NCBI RefSeq assembly: GCF_003574135.1
Contig: NZ_AP018341.1
Location: 1,240,001 to 1,304,000, forward strand
Length of the DNA: 64,000 bases
Source of the DNA: a cyanobacterium endosymbiont of Rhopalodia gibberula
Lineage (GTDB): Bacteria; Cyanobacteriota; Cyanobacteriia; Cyanobacteriales; Microcystaceae
Direction of reading: 5' to 3'
The translations under genes were made by a program, and so were the position numbers. This document shows positions 31,896 through 42,089 of this stretch, piece after piece. The first letter of the stretch is position 1. Every line of letters begins with the position of its first letter. Below the pieces are notes generated by a model, which was not told the origin of the DNA, ran no database searches, and worked only from the letters and a program-made list of their open reading frames with translations.

Positions 31896-32519
31896 TTATT
31901 CTAAAAAATATTGTGGAGACTTTAATATTTTTTTCAGAAATAATCGTCGGGGAGTTTTAAATAAACAACTTTGCCAAGTCAACTCAGTTCTTTGGACTTT
32001 ATAACCATCATTAATATAAAGCCGTTTGGCTGGGTAATTATCTTCTAAAACGTGTAAACTAAGAGAGCGATATCCCCATTCTAAAGCAACTTGCTCACAT
32101 CTCTGGAGTAAATGTTTAGCTACTCCCTGTCTTCGATAGGAATGGCTAACGGCTAAATTACTAATGTACAAAGATTGAGAATGCAACCTAGAACCTAGAG
32201 TGATTTCTACTGTACCAATAACTGATTCTTGGGAATCATTGGATGTCTCACTAGATACCATGGCTACTAAACAACAATAATAAGGAGAATGTGAGCGAAA
32301 ACGGGTGCGCAAATCTTCATGAATTTCTAACCTAAATAAGGGTTGTAGCCAGGAAATCCATTGTTTAGGGGTATGAAAACTTCCGATTAAAACCTCGGTT
32401 AGCCCCTTAATATCGCTCATTTGAGCCATTCGTATTATCACAGGAAGTCTTCCCAGGTCAATATGACTCGGCTTTTGGGAATGGCAGGAAATCCTGTTAT
32501 AAAACTGACATAAATCCAC
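31896..32519 (-). CDS. GNAT-family N-acetyltransferase
   Basis: 207-aa protein with a GNAT fold beginning near residue 25 (VIIRMAQMSDIKGLTEVL). Motif A is LAVSHSYRRQGVAKHLLQRCE, which holds the R-x-x-G-x-A acetyl-CoA pyrophosphate loop. It ends with LEDNYPAKRLYINDGYK, typical of RimI-like members. Substrate unknown. The long frame starts with GTG at 32519; the first 24 residues are not part of the fold, so a later start is possible. Single gene. Confidence 0.88.
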   Translation of the reverse strand: MDLCQFYNRISCHSQKPSHIDLGRLPVIIRMAQMSDIKGLTEVLIGSFHTPKQWISWLQPLFRLEIHEDLRTRFRSHSPYYCCLVAMVSSETSNDSQESVIGTVEITLGSRLHSQSLYISNLAVSHSYRRQGVAKHLLQRCEQVALEWGYRSLSLHVLEDNYPAKRLYINDGYKVQRTELTWQSCLFKTPRRLFLKKILKSPQYFLE

Positions 32520-32879
32520 AAAAACTCCAATTTTAAGAGAAATAAGTAGAATTTTAGTTTCTATACATCTATTCTGTTTGGAAACAGTTGTTTTTTTATC
32601 TTGAATTCTCTTAGTTTCATCAAACAGCTCACCGGTATCCTAACATTTTTCCTTTGATAAGGAAGTGTGGGAATATACAGAACATGGCATTCTTTGTTTC
32701 ATGTCATATAACCTGTTTGAGAGAAATATCAAATAACTATTAGCTATTGACTTAAATAACCAGCTATAAATAAACGCTAAAAATATAATTCATTATTTAA
32801 TGATAAGTATCTTCAAATATTTTTCTATAAGTTTGACAAATTTTATTTTAAACTATTTTTTTTAGGATATTCTTAATCT

Positions 32880-33060
32880 ATAACTATAAGTTAGTAAAAA
32901 ATATAGATTTAATATTTTTTTTATTGTTTTTTAAATCTAGTTTTAACTAAACCACTTATATATATTGAGTAATAAGCAAGAACAACTACTGTATCGATTT
33001 TCTTTTTTTACGACATTTCTAGTCTTTTGAGGATATTTACCCTTGGGATATAAATAATTA
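32880..33060 (-). mobile_element. Possible decayed IS630-type transposase fragment, copy 2
   Basis: Aligns with 12890-13060: TTTTAACTAA is identical and the next 50 bases differ at scattered positions with one 1-base indel. The minus strand reads DTVVVLAYYSIYISGLVKTRF, which resembles the IS630 block TVVVLDN-S-H-SGLVKTRW, with the catalytic Asp-Asn changed to Ala-Tyr. Confidence 0.5.
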
Positions 33061-33683
33061 CTGTGCTTACTTTTGTTATTTTTTATCTCTAGCTCTTTTT
33101 TAAAAAATCATATATTTCTCTGAAAATTAATTTTACTTTTCTATTTTTTTATTCTTGTATTTTTTAAAATTTAAACATGATTTTTTGCCTTTAATAGAAA
33201 TTATTAGTTTATAGATTTATTAAAAATATATGAACTAAATTTTTATGTAAACGGGCATCCCGTACTCTATTTTCTTATTTATTTGTGTTTATCTACTTAC
33301 TTTTTTTATCTTCAAAGTTACACAAACTAACTAGTGTTGAAATAAAGATAGCTGAATAAAACCGTACTATACTTGCTTAAATATTAGATAATATTACTAC
33401 TAATCTATTAACTGGGGTAACATCCTCATATATTGCTCTAATAATGAGAGTAAAATTTAAGTAATGTGGCTACCAAATAATCTATTTATTAAGTTTATTT
33501 TTATAATTTTTTATTGAAAATAATAATATTTCTATTTAAATTAATTAAATACTTTAGAAAGTAAATAGATACAATATATATTAATAATAACTATTAATGT
33601 ATATTGGTTTTTATAAAAAAATAAATAAAGCATATAGCTAATATTTACTCAAATAATATTTGATCTGAATCAGGATAGATACT

Positions 33684-33724
33684 TTAGTCTGCAATCAAAT
33701 TTTTAAAAATTGATTGCAGACTAA
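33684..33724. repeat. 15-bp inverted repeat with AT loop
   Basis: TTAGTCTGCAATCAA and TTGATTGCAGACTAA flank an 11-base loop that itself nearly pairs (TTTTT/AAAAA). It lies in gene-free DNA. Confidence 0.85.
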
Positions 33725-34523
33725 TAAAGATTAATTACTTTTTATCATTTTACTCGACAGTAATAAATAATTGTATGTAATTTATATCTCAGTATAATTA
33801 TTTATTATTGTAGATTTTTTTTAAAAAAAATTAAACAAATGCTAAGAAATATATCTATAAAAAATTACTTATCTACCAAAGCCTTTTCAGTATCTTGTTT
33901 TGGCTTGGTGTCTCTGATAAGGTATATAGCAATCAAAGCTATCTTTATTTACAATTCCACGATCAATTTTGACAAATCAATACATAGTGAATAACGTTGT
34001 AGATAGTAACTTCAACAACTATTTACAATACCATGAGATTTTTCTATAAAATTAAGAGTATTATCGTCAATAATATTAAATTCTCAAGAAAATATTTTAT
34101 AACCTTTTTTTCTTCAAGAAGTCCAGAAAAAAGCTATTCTAAGATTACTTATCCATATTATTTTATGAACCCCATTTAACTCGAAGACTAAAAACTTATC
34201 TAAACCAGAAAATCCTCTACAGTAGTTTTATAAATTTCATGATTGTATTTTCGTAGTTTTAGATAAGTCTATTTTATTTAAAATTCGTGTAATTTATATA
34301 GATCTTGTGGAGACTTATGAACTTTTAGGTATTTTATGATAAACTCCATTTTATTTATTAAATAACTATTAATTTTCTAGATTTAATAAGACAAGATTTT
34401 CATTAAATATGGATAGAGTCTCAAGACAAAAAACATATTTTTATTTTTCTATTTATCATCTCACTTGATTAATATCAAATGATAGAATATGAAAAATAAC
34501 TCAACAATTTTATTAGCTAATAT

Positions 34524-35654
34524 ATGATGAGCACGACTTATTTTGCTACTGTTGCGAGAGGATTAGAAGAAATTGCAGCTAAAGAGTTAAAATCATTAGG
34601 AGCAACAGAAGTTAAACCTGATTTTGCAGGAGTTCATTTTCATGGAAATAAAGAATTATTTTATAGGGTAAATTTGTGGTCAAGGATTATTTTTCGAGTT
34701 TTAGTTCCTATCCAAAAAATTAAAAGTTGTAATGCAACTCAATTGTATAAAAATGTTCACAAGATAGATTGGTCTAAGTATTTACAAACCAACCAAACAT
34801 TTCTTGTTAATTGTACTGGAAGTAATCTAAATTTAAACCATACCCATTTTACAGCGTTAAAAATAAAAAATGCCATTGTTGATCAACAAACAGAATGGTT
34901 TAACGCTCGTTCTAATATTGATGTTAAAAATCCTGATATTATTATCAATGCTCATATTAATAACAATTATTGTATTTTAAGTCTAGATAGTTCAGGCAGA
35001 AGTCTACATCGGCGAGGATATCGTTCAGCTATGGGGTTAGCACCTTTAAAAGAAACCCTAGCAGCTGCTTTATTAGATATAGCTAATTGGGATGGAAATA
35101 GTCCTTTTTTAGATCCCATGTGTGGTTCAGGAGTTTTACTTCTTGAAGCCGCATTAAAAGGGCTAAATATTGCCCCAGGCTTATATCGCAATAAATTTAG
35201 TTTTCAAAATTGGTTAGACTTTGATTCAACTATTTATTCTAAAATAGTTGATGAAGCAAAAAATAAACAATTGGTTCGGCTGAAAGCTCCTATTTTTGGA
35301 AGCGATCAAGATAGGAATGTCATCGAACAAGCGTCCATCAATATAACCGCTTGTGGTCTTGATAAAGACATTAAGTTAAATCAAGTTCAATTAGAAAAAA
35401 TTGAAGCCCCAACCGATAAGGGCACTATTATTTGCAATCCTCCTTATGGGAAGCGTATTGGTAATTATAAACAATTGGTGACATTATATAAATTGTTAGG
35501 TGATGTGTTAAAGCAACGTTTTAAAGGTTGGGATGCTTATATTTTAACAGCAAACAAAGAATTAGGTAAACAAATAGGATTAAGAACTTCTCGCCGTATT
35601 TCTATTTACAATGGTTCTCTTCCCTGTACATTACTTAAATATGAATTATATTGA
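34524..35654 (+). CDS. THUMP-domain class I RNA methyltransferase (RlmL N-half type)
   Basis: 376-aa SAM-dependent methyltransferase. The N-terminal THUMP/ferredoxin-like part (residues 1-160, YFATVARGLEEIAAKELKSLGA) binds RNA. The catalytic part has motif I DPMCGSGVLLLEAAL and motif IV NPPYGKRIG, the signature of N2-guanine methyltransferases. The family includes RlmL (23S rRNA G2445) and Trm14; cyanobacterial members of this length are usually annotated as RlmL-like. ATG start. It converges with nrdB, and a 28-bp hairpin lies between the two genes. Confidence 0.92.
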   Translation: MMSTTYFATVARGLEEIAAKELKSLGATEVKPDFAGVHFHGNKELFYRVNLWSRIIFRVLVPIQKIKSCNATQLYKNVHKIDWSKYLQTNQTFLVNCTGSNLNLNHTHFTALKIKNAIVDQQTEWFNARSNIDVKNPDIIINAHINNNYCILSLDSSGRSLHRRGYRSAMGLAPLKETLAAALLDIANWDGNSPFLDPMCGSGVLLLEAALKGLNIAPGLYRNKFSFQNWLDFDSTIYSKIVDEAKNKQLVRLKAPIFGSDQDRNVIEQASINITACGLDKDIKLNQVQLEKIEAPTDKGTIICNPPYGKRIGNYKQLVTLYKLLGDVLKQRFKGWDAYILTANKELGKQIGLRTSRRISIYNGSLPCTLLKYELY

Positions 35655-35759
35655 TTTAATTTATAAATAGTCAAAATATTGAAATAGGGAAGTTAGTTTA
35701 AAACTCTAGTTATTGCAGTTTTCACAAAGGCTAGGATATTTTATTATTTCTTATTTCTT

Positions 35760-35821
35760 TGAAATCTAACAGGCTGTCCTGAACAACCTGGCAGTTGTTC
35801 AGGACAGCCTGTTAGATTTCA
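35760..35821. terminator. 28-bp perfect hairpin shared by the methyltransferase and nrdB 3' ends
   Basis: Arms start TGAAATCTAACAGGCTGTCC on one strand and pair perfectly over 28 bases around the loop CTGGCA. The right arm contains the last two codons and the stop of nrdB (minus strand). Because the genes converge here, it can act as terminator for both, though neither side has a strong T-run. Confidence 0.85.
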
Positions 35822-36879
35822 TCCCATCCAGTTACCCCTGAAGACATAACGTAACTAGTAACTGTTGATTCAAAGAAATTTGCTTTAGTATACGCTTCCT
35901 TTTTAGTATCAGAAAACCGCTCTAAATGAGTGTAGGGACTTTTGTTATATTTATCCTCTGGATAAATAGGATCTAACCCAATTGAACGCAACCGAATATT
36001 GGCTAAATATTTTGTATATTGTTCGGTACTATACTCAGTAATTCCCAAGATGTTATTACCAATAATATGATTAGTCCAACGGCATTCATGTTCAACAGCT
36101 CGAGCAAACATATCATAAATTTGATCGACAGAATGAGTAAATACTTTTCTCGCTTCTGGAATTAATTTCTGATACAGACGAACATGACTTAATTCGTCTC
36201 GGTTAATCATTTTAAAAATATCAGCTGATCCTGGCATTAACATTCTTGACGCTAAATTGTAGAAGTAGATAAAGCCATTATAAAAATATAATCCCTCTAA
36301 TAAAAAGTCTGCCATTAACGCCACAAAATAATTTTCAGAAGTTTGATTATCAATATATTGTTGATATAAGCCTGCAATGAACTCACAGCGTTCTTTTAAA
36401 ACTTTATCGGTGCGCCAAAACTCATAGACATGATTACGCCTTTCTGGAGGAATAATCGTTTCAATGATGTATTGATAGCTTTGATTGTGCATTCCTTCTT
36501 GAGAGATTTGTTCCGCCATACAAAGGCTAACTTCTGGTGCTGTAACGCTACTTTTGAGGTGTGGAATATTGCAGGTTTGAATCGAATCTAAAAAGGTAAG
36601 ATAAGCTAAAATTCCTTCATAAGCATACCGTTCATCATTAGTTAAATTAGTGTAATCTGTCACATCTTGAGTAATATCTAGCCGTTGAGGAATCCAAAAA
36701 TTTTCTCTCATCTGTTGATATAAACTTACCGTCCACGGAAACCTAACATCATTAAGCTGCATTAAATTTGTCGTGTTACCAAACCAAATAGAACGGTTTT
36801 CTATAGCATCATCCCCATCCGGATTAAAAATAGGGTTAATGGGCATCTGTTTAGGTAATTTAGGATTAGTTACTACCAT
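35812..36879 (-). CDS. nrdB: Class I ribonucleotide reductase beta subunit
   Basis: 355-aa diiron protein that houses the radical needed by the alpha subunit to reduce ribonucleotides. Ligands are visible: Asp in FLDSIQ, Glu/His/Tyr in QEGMHNQSY (the Tyr position is the radical Tyr of E. coli NrdB), Glu in LLEGLYFY, and Glu/His in RDELSHVR. So it is a complete class Ia-type subunit. ATG start. It lies downstream of nrdA on the same strand but 850 bases away, so it may have its own promoter. The final codons E-I-stop lie inside the arm of a perfect 28-bp palindrome. Confidence 0.96.
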   Translation of the reverse strand: MVVTNPKLPKQMPINPIFNPDGDDAIENRSIWFGNTTNLMQLNDVRFPWTVSLYQQMRENFWIPQRLDITQDVTDYTNLTNDERYAYEGILAYLTFLDSIQTCNIPHLKSSVTAPEVSLCMAEQISQEGMHNQSYQYIIETIIPPERRNHVYEFWRTDKVLKERCEFIAGLYQQYIDNQTSENYFVALMADFLLEGLYFYNGFIYFYNLASRMLMPGSADIFKMINRDELSHVRLYQKLIPEARKVFTHSVDQIYDMFARAVEHECRWTNHIIGNNILGITEYSTEQYTKYLANIRLRSIGLDPIYPEDKYNKSPYTHLERFSDTKKEAYTKANFFESTVTSYVMSSGVTGWDEI

Positions 36880-37726
36880 AATACAATTAAGTTTATATAC
36901 AATTCCATGTACAACTAAGTTTTTATTATTCTAATTTTACATAAAAATTAGTCAATCTAATCCCTATAATCTAACCTTTATTTTGTTTTTATAGTTTGAT
37001 TAATACCTGTTTTAATTTTAATTAAATTAAAACAGGTCTTTTAAATAAAAAATTAGCTCAGTCTAAAAAGTAAAATCTCTTGACAATATAGTGAAAAAAT
37101 CCTATTTTATTAACAGAAACTTAATTTTTTTGATATTTCCATAAATATTTCCACAGCATTTTTTTAAAAAAAATTAAAAATATATTTTTAATACTATCAA
37201 ATACTGTTTTTTAAATTATTCTTCTATTTTTTATATTTAAGATTTTTACTAGTTGCTCTGTATTCAATGTGTTCGATCAAATTTTTATAAAAATTAAGTT
37301 AAATAATTTTTTCTCCTGTAATATTTAAATATTTTTTATAAAATTTTAAGTTTTATTGATAACTTTTTTAGAAGAGACGTAAAACTATATAAGAAAAACC
37401 TTTAAGGGTAAATATGTATTAAAATACACTTTTTATTTTGAAAATTAAAATTTCAAAATAAATTTAAAAGAAGAGAGATTCAAAGAAAACCTATCATCAA
37501 AGTTTTCTCAATAGTTTTTCTTATTAGAGTTAACAATACAATCTTTAAACAGTTTACTGATTCATATTTAAAAATTTTTTTTATATTTATTCAATTAAAT
37601 CGAGAAGATCAAAATTATGTTAGGGGTTTATAACCAAAGACGGTAGTCCTCATTATATAAACTAAAATTCACAATCTTCTCTTAAATACGTAGGAGAACG
37701 TAATCTTTTTTCTCGATTAAGATTAA
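36880..37726. other. Gene-free gap between nrdA and nrdB
   Basis: AT-rich. At 37005-37037 ACCTGTTTTAAT pairs with ATTAAAACAGGT, followed on the plus strand by CTTTT, a terminator-like hairpin. No readable gene relic. Confidence 0.6.
37005..37042 (+). terminator. Orphan terminator-like hairpin in the nrdA-nrdB gap
   Basis: Twelve-bp perfect stem with a nine-base AT loop and a short T-run on the plus strand. No plus-strand gene precedes it, and it points against the nrd genes. Confidence 0.5.
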
Positions 37727-40039
37727 TCAATTCGCACAAGTGGAACAACCACTATCAGACTCTTTAAAATTATCTTTCTGGACAGTTCTAATATAATAAA
37801 CTGCTTTACAACCTTCTTGCCAAGCTAATACTAAAGTATTAAAGATGTCCTTAGCATTAATAGAGCGTTCTGGTTCATGGGGAAAGTAAATACCTTGATT
37901 AAGATTAAACAGTAATTCCATAGAAACACCTGTATCGATCCACTGCTGTATTTGCCCTACAGCTCTCACTACTTTTTGTTGATCTAAGGTTTTATTTTCA
38001 TGGTAAAACCAAAAAGATTCTTCAACAAACGGTGGGGCAATTGGAACGGTTCCTTTCGCCCATTTATCATAAAAGAAACGACTATAAACCGGAAGAATAC
38101 TAGCCGTACATCCTTGAACTAAAGAAGATGAGGTATTAGGGGCGATTGCAGTAATATGTGAGTTACGAATTCCGTAGGTTTGAATGTCTTTTGATAACTG
38201 TTTCCAACGTTCTTTATGCGTAGCATTTTCTAAGAACCATTCTACTGGTTTTGCCCCAATTAATTTACCTTGATGCCATTCACTTCCCACAAAAGCTTGA
38301 TATGGCTGTCTCTCTTTGGCTAACTCCATAGAAGCGTGAGTACACCAATAGCTAAATTCTTCGAATAACTGATTAATTTCCGTAAATTTCTCATAGGAGA
38401 GATGTTTTTTTGCCAACCAATCTGCTAACCCCATACAGCCAATTCCAATAGTACGATATTTATCGTTGTGGACTTTTGCATCATCAAAGGGACTATTCGT
38501 AATATCAATGGTATTGTCTAAAATCCTAACAGCAACACTACAAGTATACTTCAGCTCCTCAGTATCAAGATTGGCCAAATTTAGGGAGACAAGGTTACAA
38601 GAATGTGCCTCTTTTCCAGAGGAAACATTACTGAAAGATTCGGTGCATAAATTTACTCCAGGAATATATCCTTGATGCTTATTAGGGTTAGCACGATTAA
38701 TGGTATCTTTAAAGGCCAAATAGGGCATTCCCGTTTCTACCTGTGATCGCATAATTGTCTTGAATAAGTCACGGGCTTGAATACGCTTATAAAGAGTTAT
38801 TTCCTCTCCTAATTTTTGCTCAATTACTTGATAAGCTTCCTCAAATTTTTCTCCCCACAAGTCAGCTAATTCTATACCTAACTTGATCCTAACCTCATAG
38901 GGATCTACCAATGTCCATTCGCGTCTACTCATCACCCGACGCATAAATTCATCAGTCAAAATAAGCTGAGGAAAGACATCATAAGCTTTGCGTCTTTGAT
39001 CTCCATTTTCCGTCTGCATTTCCAAAAATTCGGGAACGTCTAGATGCCAAATATCTACCCCAACGGTAACAGCTCCCGCCCGTCTACCCCCTTGGTTGAC
39101 GGCGATTGCAGTATCGTTAAGTAATTTAATCCAGGGAATGATCCCCCCAGAAGCGTTGGCTTTTTTCATTACCCAACTTCCAGTAGCCCGAATTCGGCTT
39201 ACATTGACACCAACCCCACCTCCATTCTTTGAAATTTTAGCAGTGTTAGTTATTTCTTCAAAAATACTCTCTAAATTATCATCAATAGATATAACAAAAC
39301 AACTCGTCAACGATCCTCCAGGAGTTCTAAGATTAGCTAGGATCGGGGTAGCTAAAGAAATTGTACGGGTGGCGATTGCTTCATAAAAACGTTGCGCCCA
39401 AACCAGTCTATTTTCGGGACTTTCTACTGTCGCTAACAACAACGAACAAGTTAATAAAGCTTCTTGAGGAAGTTCATCGGGTAACAAATAACGTCCTGTC
39501 AAAAGTACCGCCCCGGCATAATCATAGTCCGTATCCCAATCAGGATTAATCCAACTGCCAGCTTCCTTTAATTCTTCCCTAGAATAAGTGAGTATTTTCG
39601 AATCATAAACTCTAGATTTAACCTTTGTACTAACGGTTTTATAGTAGTCACCGTATTGGTAGCCTCGACTGACGAGAGTATCTTTCCATAAGCTCCAAAT
39701 ATGAAGTCTTCCCGCTACATAACGCCAGCCCGGTTCGTCGGGACTACACATTTCTAAAGCGCAGTTGATCAAATTATCTTGAATTTCTCTGGTAGTAATT
39801 CCGTGGCGTAGGCGAGTTTTTAGTCCGGCTTCCAAGGCGATGGGATTGACGTTATGACCTTGACAAGCCCAATCTACCACCTCCCTAATTTTTCCAATAT
39901 TCAGAGAAGTCCAAGATTTATCGCGGCGAATAACTTGAATTTTACTAGTTCCCAAATTAACGGGATTTCCTCGAGTTGAAGAGGATTGATGGTGGGTTAT
40001 TTGAGAAGGATCGGAAGAGGTTAAGACAGTTGGCTGCAT
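37727..40039 (-). CDS. nrdA: Class I ribonucleotide reductase alpha subunit
   Basis: 770-aa catalytic subunit, making all four deoxynucleotides. The N-terminal part after a 30-residue polar leader carries an ATP-cone-like regulatory domain (IQVIRRDKSWTSLNIGKIREVV). Active-site residues are present: Cys in GSLTSCFV, Cys/Glu in NLCTE, and Cys in SCNLVSLNL. The C-terminal redox pair is CSTC. No intein interrupts the gene, although nrd genes of cyanobacteria often carry one. ATG start. A probable pair of NrdR boxes lies 115-165 bases upstream. nrdB follows after a long gap. Confidence 0.97.
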   Translation of the reverse strand: MQPTVLTSSDPSQITHHQSSSTRGNPVNLGTSKIQVIRRDKSWTSLNIGKIREVVDWACQGHNVNPIALEAGLKTRLRHGITTREIQDNLINCALEMCSPDEPGWRYVAGRLHIWSLWKDTLVSRGYQYGDYYKTVSTKVKSRVYDSKILTYSREELKEAGSWINPDWDTDYDYAGAVLLTGRYLLPDELPQEALLTCSLLLATVESPENRLVWAQRFYEAIATRTISLATPILANLRTPGGSLTSCFVISIDDNLESIFEEITNTAKISKNGGGVGVNVSRIRATGSWVMKKANASGGIIPWIKLLNDTAIAVNQGGRRAGAVTVGVDIWHLDVPEFLEMQTENGDQRRKAYDVFPQLILTDEFMRRVMSRREWTLVDPYEVRIKLGIELADLWGEKFEEAYQVIEQKLGEEITLYKRIQARDLFKTIMRSQVETGMPYLAFKDTINRANPNKHQGYIPGVNLCTESFSNVSSGKEAHSCNLVSLNLANLDTEELKYTCSVAVRILDNTIDITNSPFDDAKVHNDKYRTIGIGCMGLADWLAKKHLSYEKFTEINQLFEEFSYWCTHASMELAKERQPYQAFVGSEWHQGKLIGAKPVEWFLENATHKERWKQLSKDIQTYGIRNSHITAIAPNTSSSLVQGCTASILPVYSRFFYDKWAKGTVPIAPPFVEESFWFYHENKTLDQQKVVRAVGQIQQWIDTGVSMELLFNLNQGIYFPHEPERSINAKDIFNTLVLAWQEGCKAVYYIRTVQKDNFKESDSGCSTCAN

Positions 40040-40153
40040 CGTTGGTTTGAACTATTTAAAAACGAACGTAAACTGAAGCAATAAAATTGACAGTTTTGTA
40101 CTGTTTTCCGTACTTAATTTCATGTCAATAATTGAGGATATAGTTTTGTTTAT

Positions 40154-40169
40154 ACCACATATATGGTGT
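40154..40169. promoter_or_regulatory. Probable NrdR box 1 upstream of nrdA
   Basis: ACCACATATATGGTGT resembles the NrdR consensus ACACWATATATWGTGT in most positions and is nearly palindromic. It is 115 bases before the nrdA ATG and exactly 32 bases from box 2, about three helical turns, which is the spacing typical of paired NrdR sites. Confidence 0.72.
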
Positions 40170-40185
40170 TAGCGCTAGTTCTTTT

Positions 40186-40201
40186 ACCCTATATATGGAT
40201 A
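40186..40201. promoter_or_regulatory. Probable NrdR box 2 upstream of nrdA
   Basis: ACCCTATATATGGATA has the NrdR core TATATAT-G but weaker flanks. It overlaps a longer palindrome CCCTATATATGGATATATAGGG, which could itself bind a dimer. Spaced 32 bases from box 1. Confidence 0.62.
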
Positions 40202-40400
40202 TATAGGGATAAATATTTAGAACTCTTAATCTAACAATACTAATCAATTGATCGGGTAAAACCTGTAGGGCAAAAATTGCTCATTTATCTCGCTATTTTT
40301 GTGCTTGTTCAATTCTAATTGAAACCTAGGAATTTAGATTTCAATTATTTAATAATTGCTCTCTTAAACAATATCAACTGTAAGCTAATGTTTGTATCGC

Positions 40401-41266
40401 CTAAATTTCTTGTTCTAACCCTCCTCCATTATCCATTTTAAAAACTAGATAAAAAAGCTGTTCTGCTAAGTCTACACTTGCTAAACTCTCTTCTGATTTC
40501 TCTATCGTCTTTTTAACTAATCGTAAATCTTTCAAAATATATTTGATAGCAAATTCTGGATTATAGTCACTCTTAATAATCTTTACTCCTAAGTTGCTTA
40601 ATACCCAAGAACTTGTTGCCCCTGTACTACAAGTCTCTATGCTCAGAGCAAAATCAACTTCTTGCTCTTCTGCTATTTTGATCGCTTCACATAAAGCCGC
40701 CATATGTACAGTACAAAAAGTTCGATTACGCATTTTTACTCCCTGTACATTCCCTACCAAACCACAATGAATAACAGTTTTTCCCATAGCTTCAAAATAG
40801 CGTTTACATACTTTAAAATCGGTTATTTTACCTCCTACCATAATGGTAAAAGTACCCCGTTGTGCCCCAAGGTCTCCCCCACAATGGGTGCATCTGAAAA
40901 GCGAAAATTTTGGTGTTTCAATTGAGTGCCTAAATAACGAGCAGCATCAGTGTTAATGATACTAAAATCTACCACTAATACCCCAGGCTTACCATGGTTA
41001 ATAATTTTTTTTTCTCCTAAAATCATCTCTTCCATACCGGGAACATCCCCAACACAAATAAAGATGGAATTAGCCGATTCTATTGCTTCCTCAATTGACG
41101 AGACCCTCGTTACCCCTGCTTCTTTTGCTATCCTAACATCGGGGCGATTAGGGATACGATTCCAACCCTTAACACTAAATCCTTTACGGGCTAAATTAGC
41201 GCTCATAGAGGAATCCATTAAACCTAATCCCAAAAAAGCAATTTGTTGTAATTTATAGTTAGTCAT
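40401..41266 (-). pseudogene. NAD(P)-dependent 3-hydroxyisobutyrate-dehydrogenase-family gene, frameshifted
   Basis: The N-terminal half (41266-40835) has the Rossmann start IAFLGLGLMDSSMSANLARKG. The normal G-x-M-G-x-x-M motif is partly damaged (MDSSM). It then reads to GETLGHNGVLLPLW and stops. The C-terminal half (40841-40401) continues the family with MVGGKITDFKVCKRYFEAMGKT and LSNLGVKIIKSDYNPEFAIKYILKDL, the conserved Lys region. The two halves are joined if one G is restored in the CCCC run (plus strand 40865-40868), giving LGAQRGTFTIMVGG as expected. The C-terminus stops at NGGGLEQEI, slightly short. The family oxidises beta-hydroxyacids such as 3-hydroxyisobutyrate or glyoxylate-related compounds. 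Probably dead. Confidence 0.85.
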
Positions 41267-42089
41267 CGGTGATTAACCCAGTATGTATGTAGTCTATGGT
41301 CCCATTTTCTTGAACAATCTCCCTCGACTCTCTCCCTTCCCCATTCTACTGTTTGAAACAGAACCTCACGAAGAAAAATATCAGAGATTCATCCAGTAGT
41401 CCCCCATAATACCTAAAGAGCGATTAGATAGTATCATGATAAAACCTTAATTATGGAAAACATTCCCACAAAAAATCCTAGCAACAATTCTATGGTTTGT
41501 CGGACTATCAATTCCCCTTTCCATTACTGTATCCAAAAACCTCTGCCACGTCTGTCATTCTAACAATTACTTCTGATTAAATGTGATAGCGTAACTTTTG
41601 ATTACATTGTACTTTGACAAAACAGATCTAAAAAAGGTTTTGAGTTAGTAGCACTATTAATATCTTAGGGGATTATTTTAGATTGAGGATTTATGATCGC
41701 TCGTTTAACTGAATTAAACTCATAAATTCGTTACAATCTCTATAATATTCAGACGCAATGACCTCAAACAAAATTACCTGCCGATTAGCAATATGTTGTA
41801 TTCAGCAACTTTAGCTTCATAAACTAAATCTTTAGTGGCTGCAGCAACATAACCTCTGACGGTAAATAATTGTAACGCCACCTTGAAAACCTGCGATCAC
41901 GTGTCTTCTTCTGATTAAGAGCTATATATAGATACTTATATAAGCTATTTTTTCGTACAAATTAATTTATTAACGGAAACTCTTATAAAAAGTTATCTTG
42001 ATTAGTGATCTTAAATTAGATAATACAATTAAGATGATCTTAAAGCCATCTTTCAAAGCATCAGTATCAAAGTGATTAGAGTGAGGACG
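41267..42089. other. Gene-free stretch with an unassigned relic
   Basis: Between about 41690 and 41900 the minus strand gives protein-like pieces in different frames (ALQLFTVRGYVAAATKDLVYEAKVAEYN, then ASEYYRDCNEFISLIQLNE). The parent gene is not recognised. The rest is intergenic. Confidence 0.45.

Larger units (their letters stand above)
32520..34523. other. AT-rich gene-free stretch with IS relic and hairpin
   Basis: Contains the IS630-like relic copy 2 (32880-33060) and an inverted repeat at 33684-33724. No intact frame seen. Confidence 0.6.

Noticed and set aside
37727-40039. Intein in nrdA
   Set aside because: Cyanobacterial nrd genes often carry inteins, but the protein reads continuously through the active-site motifs with normal length.
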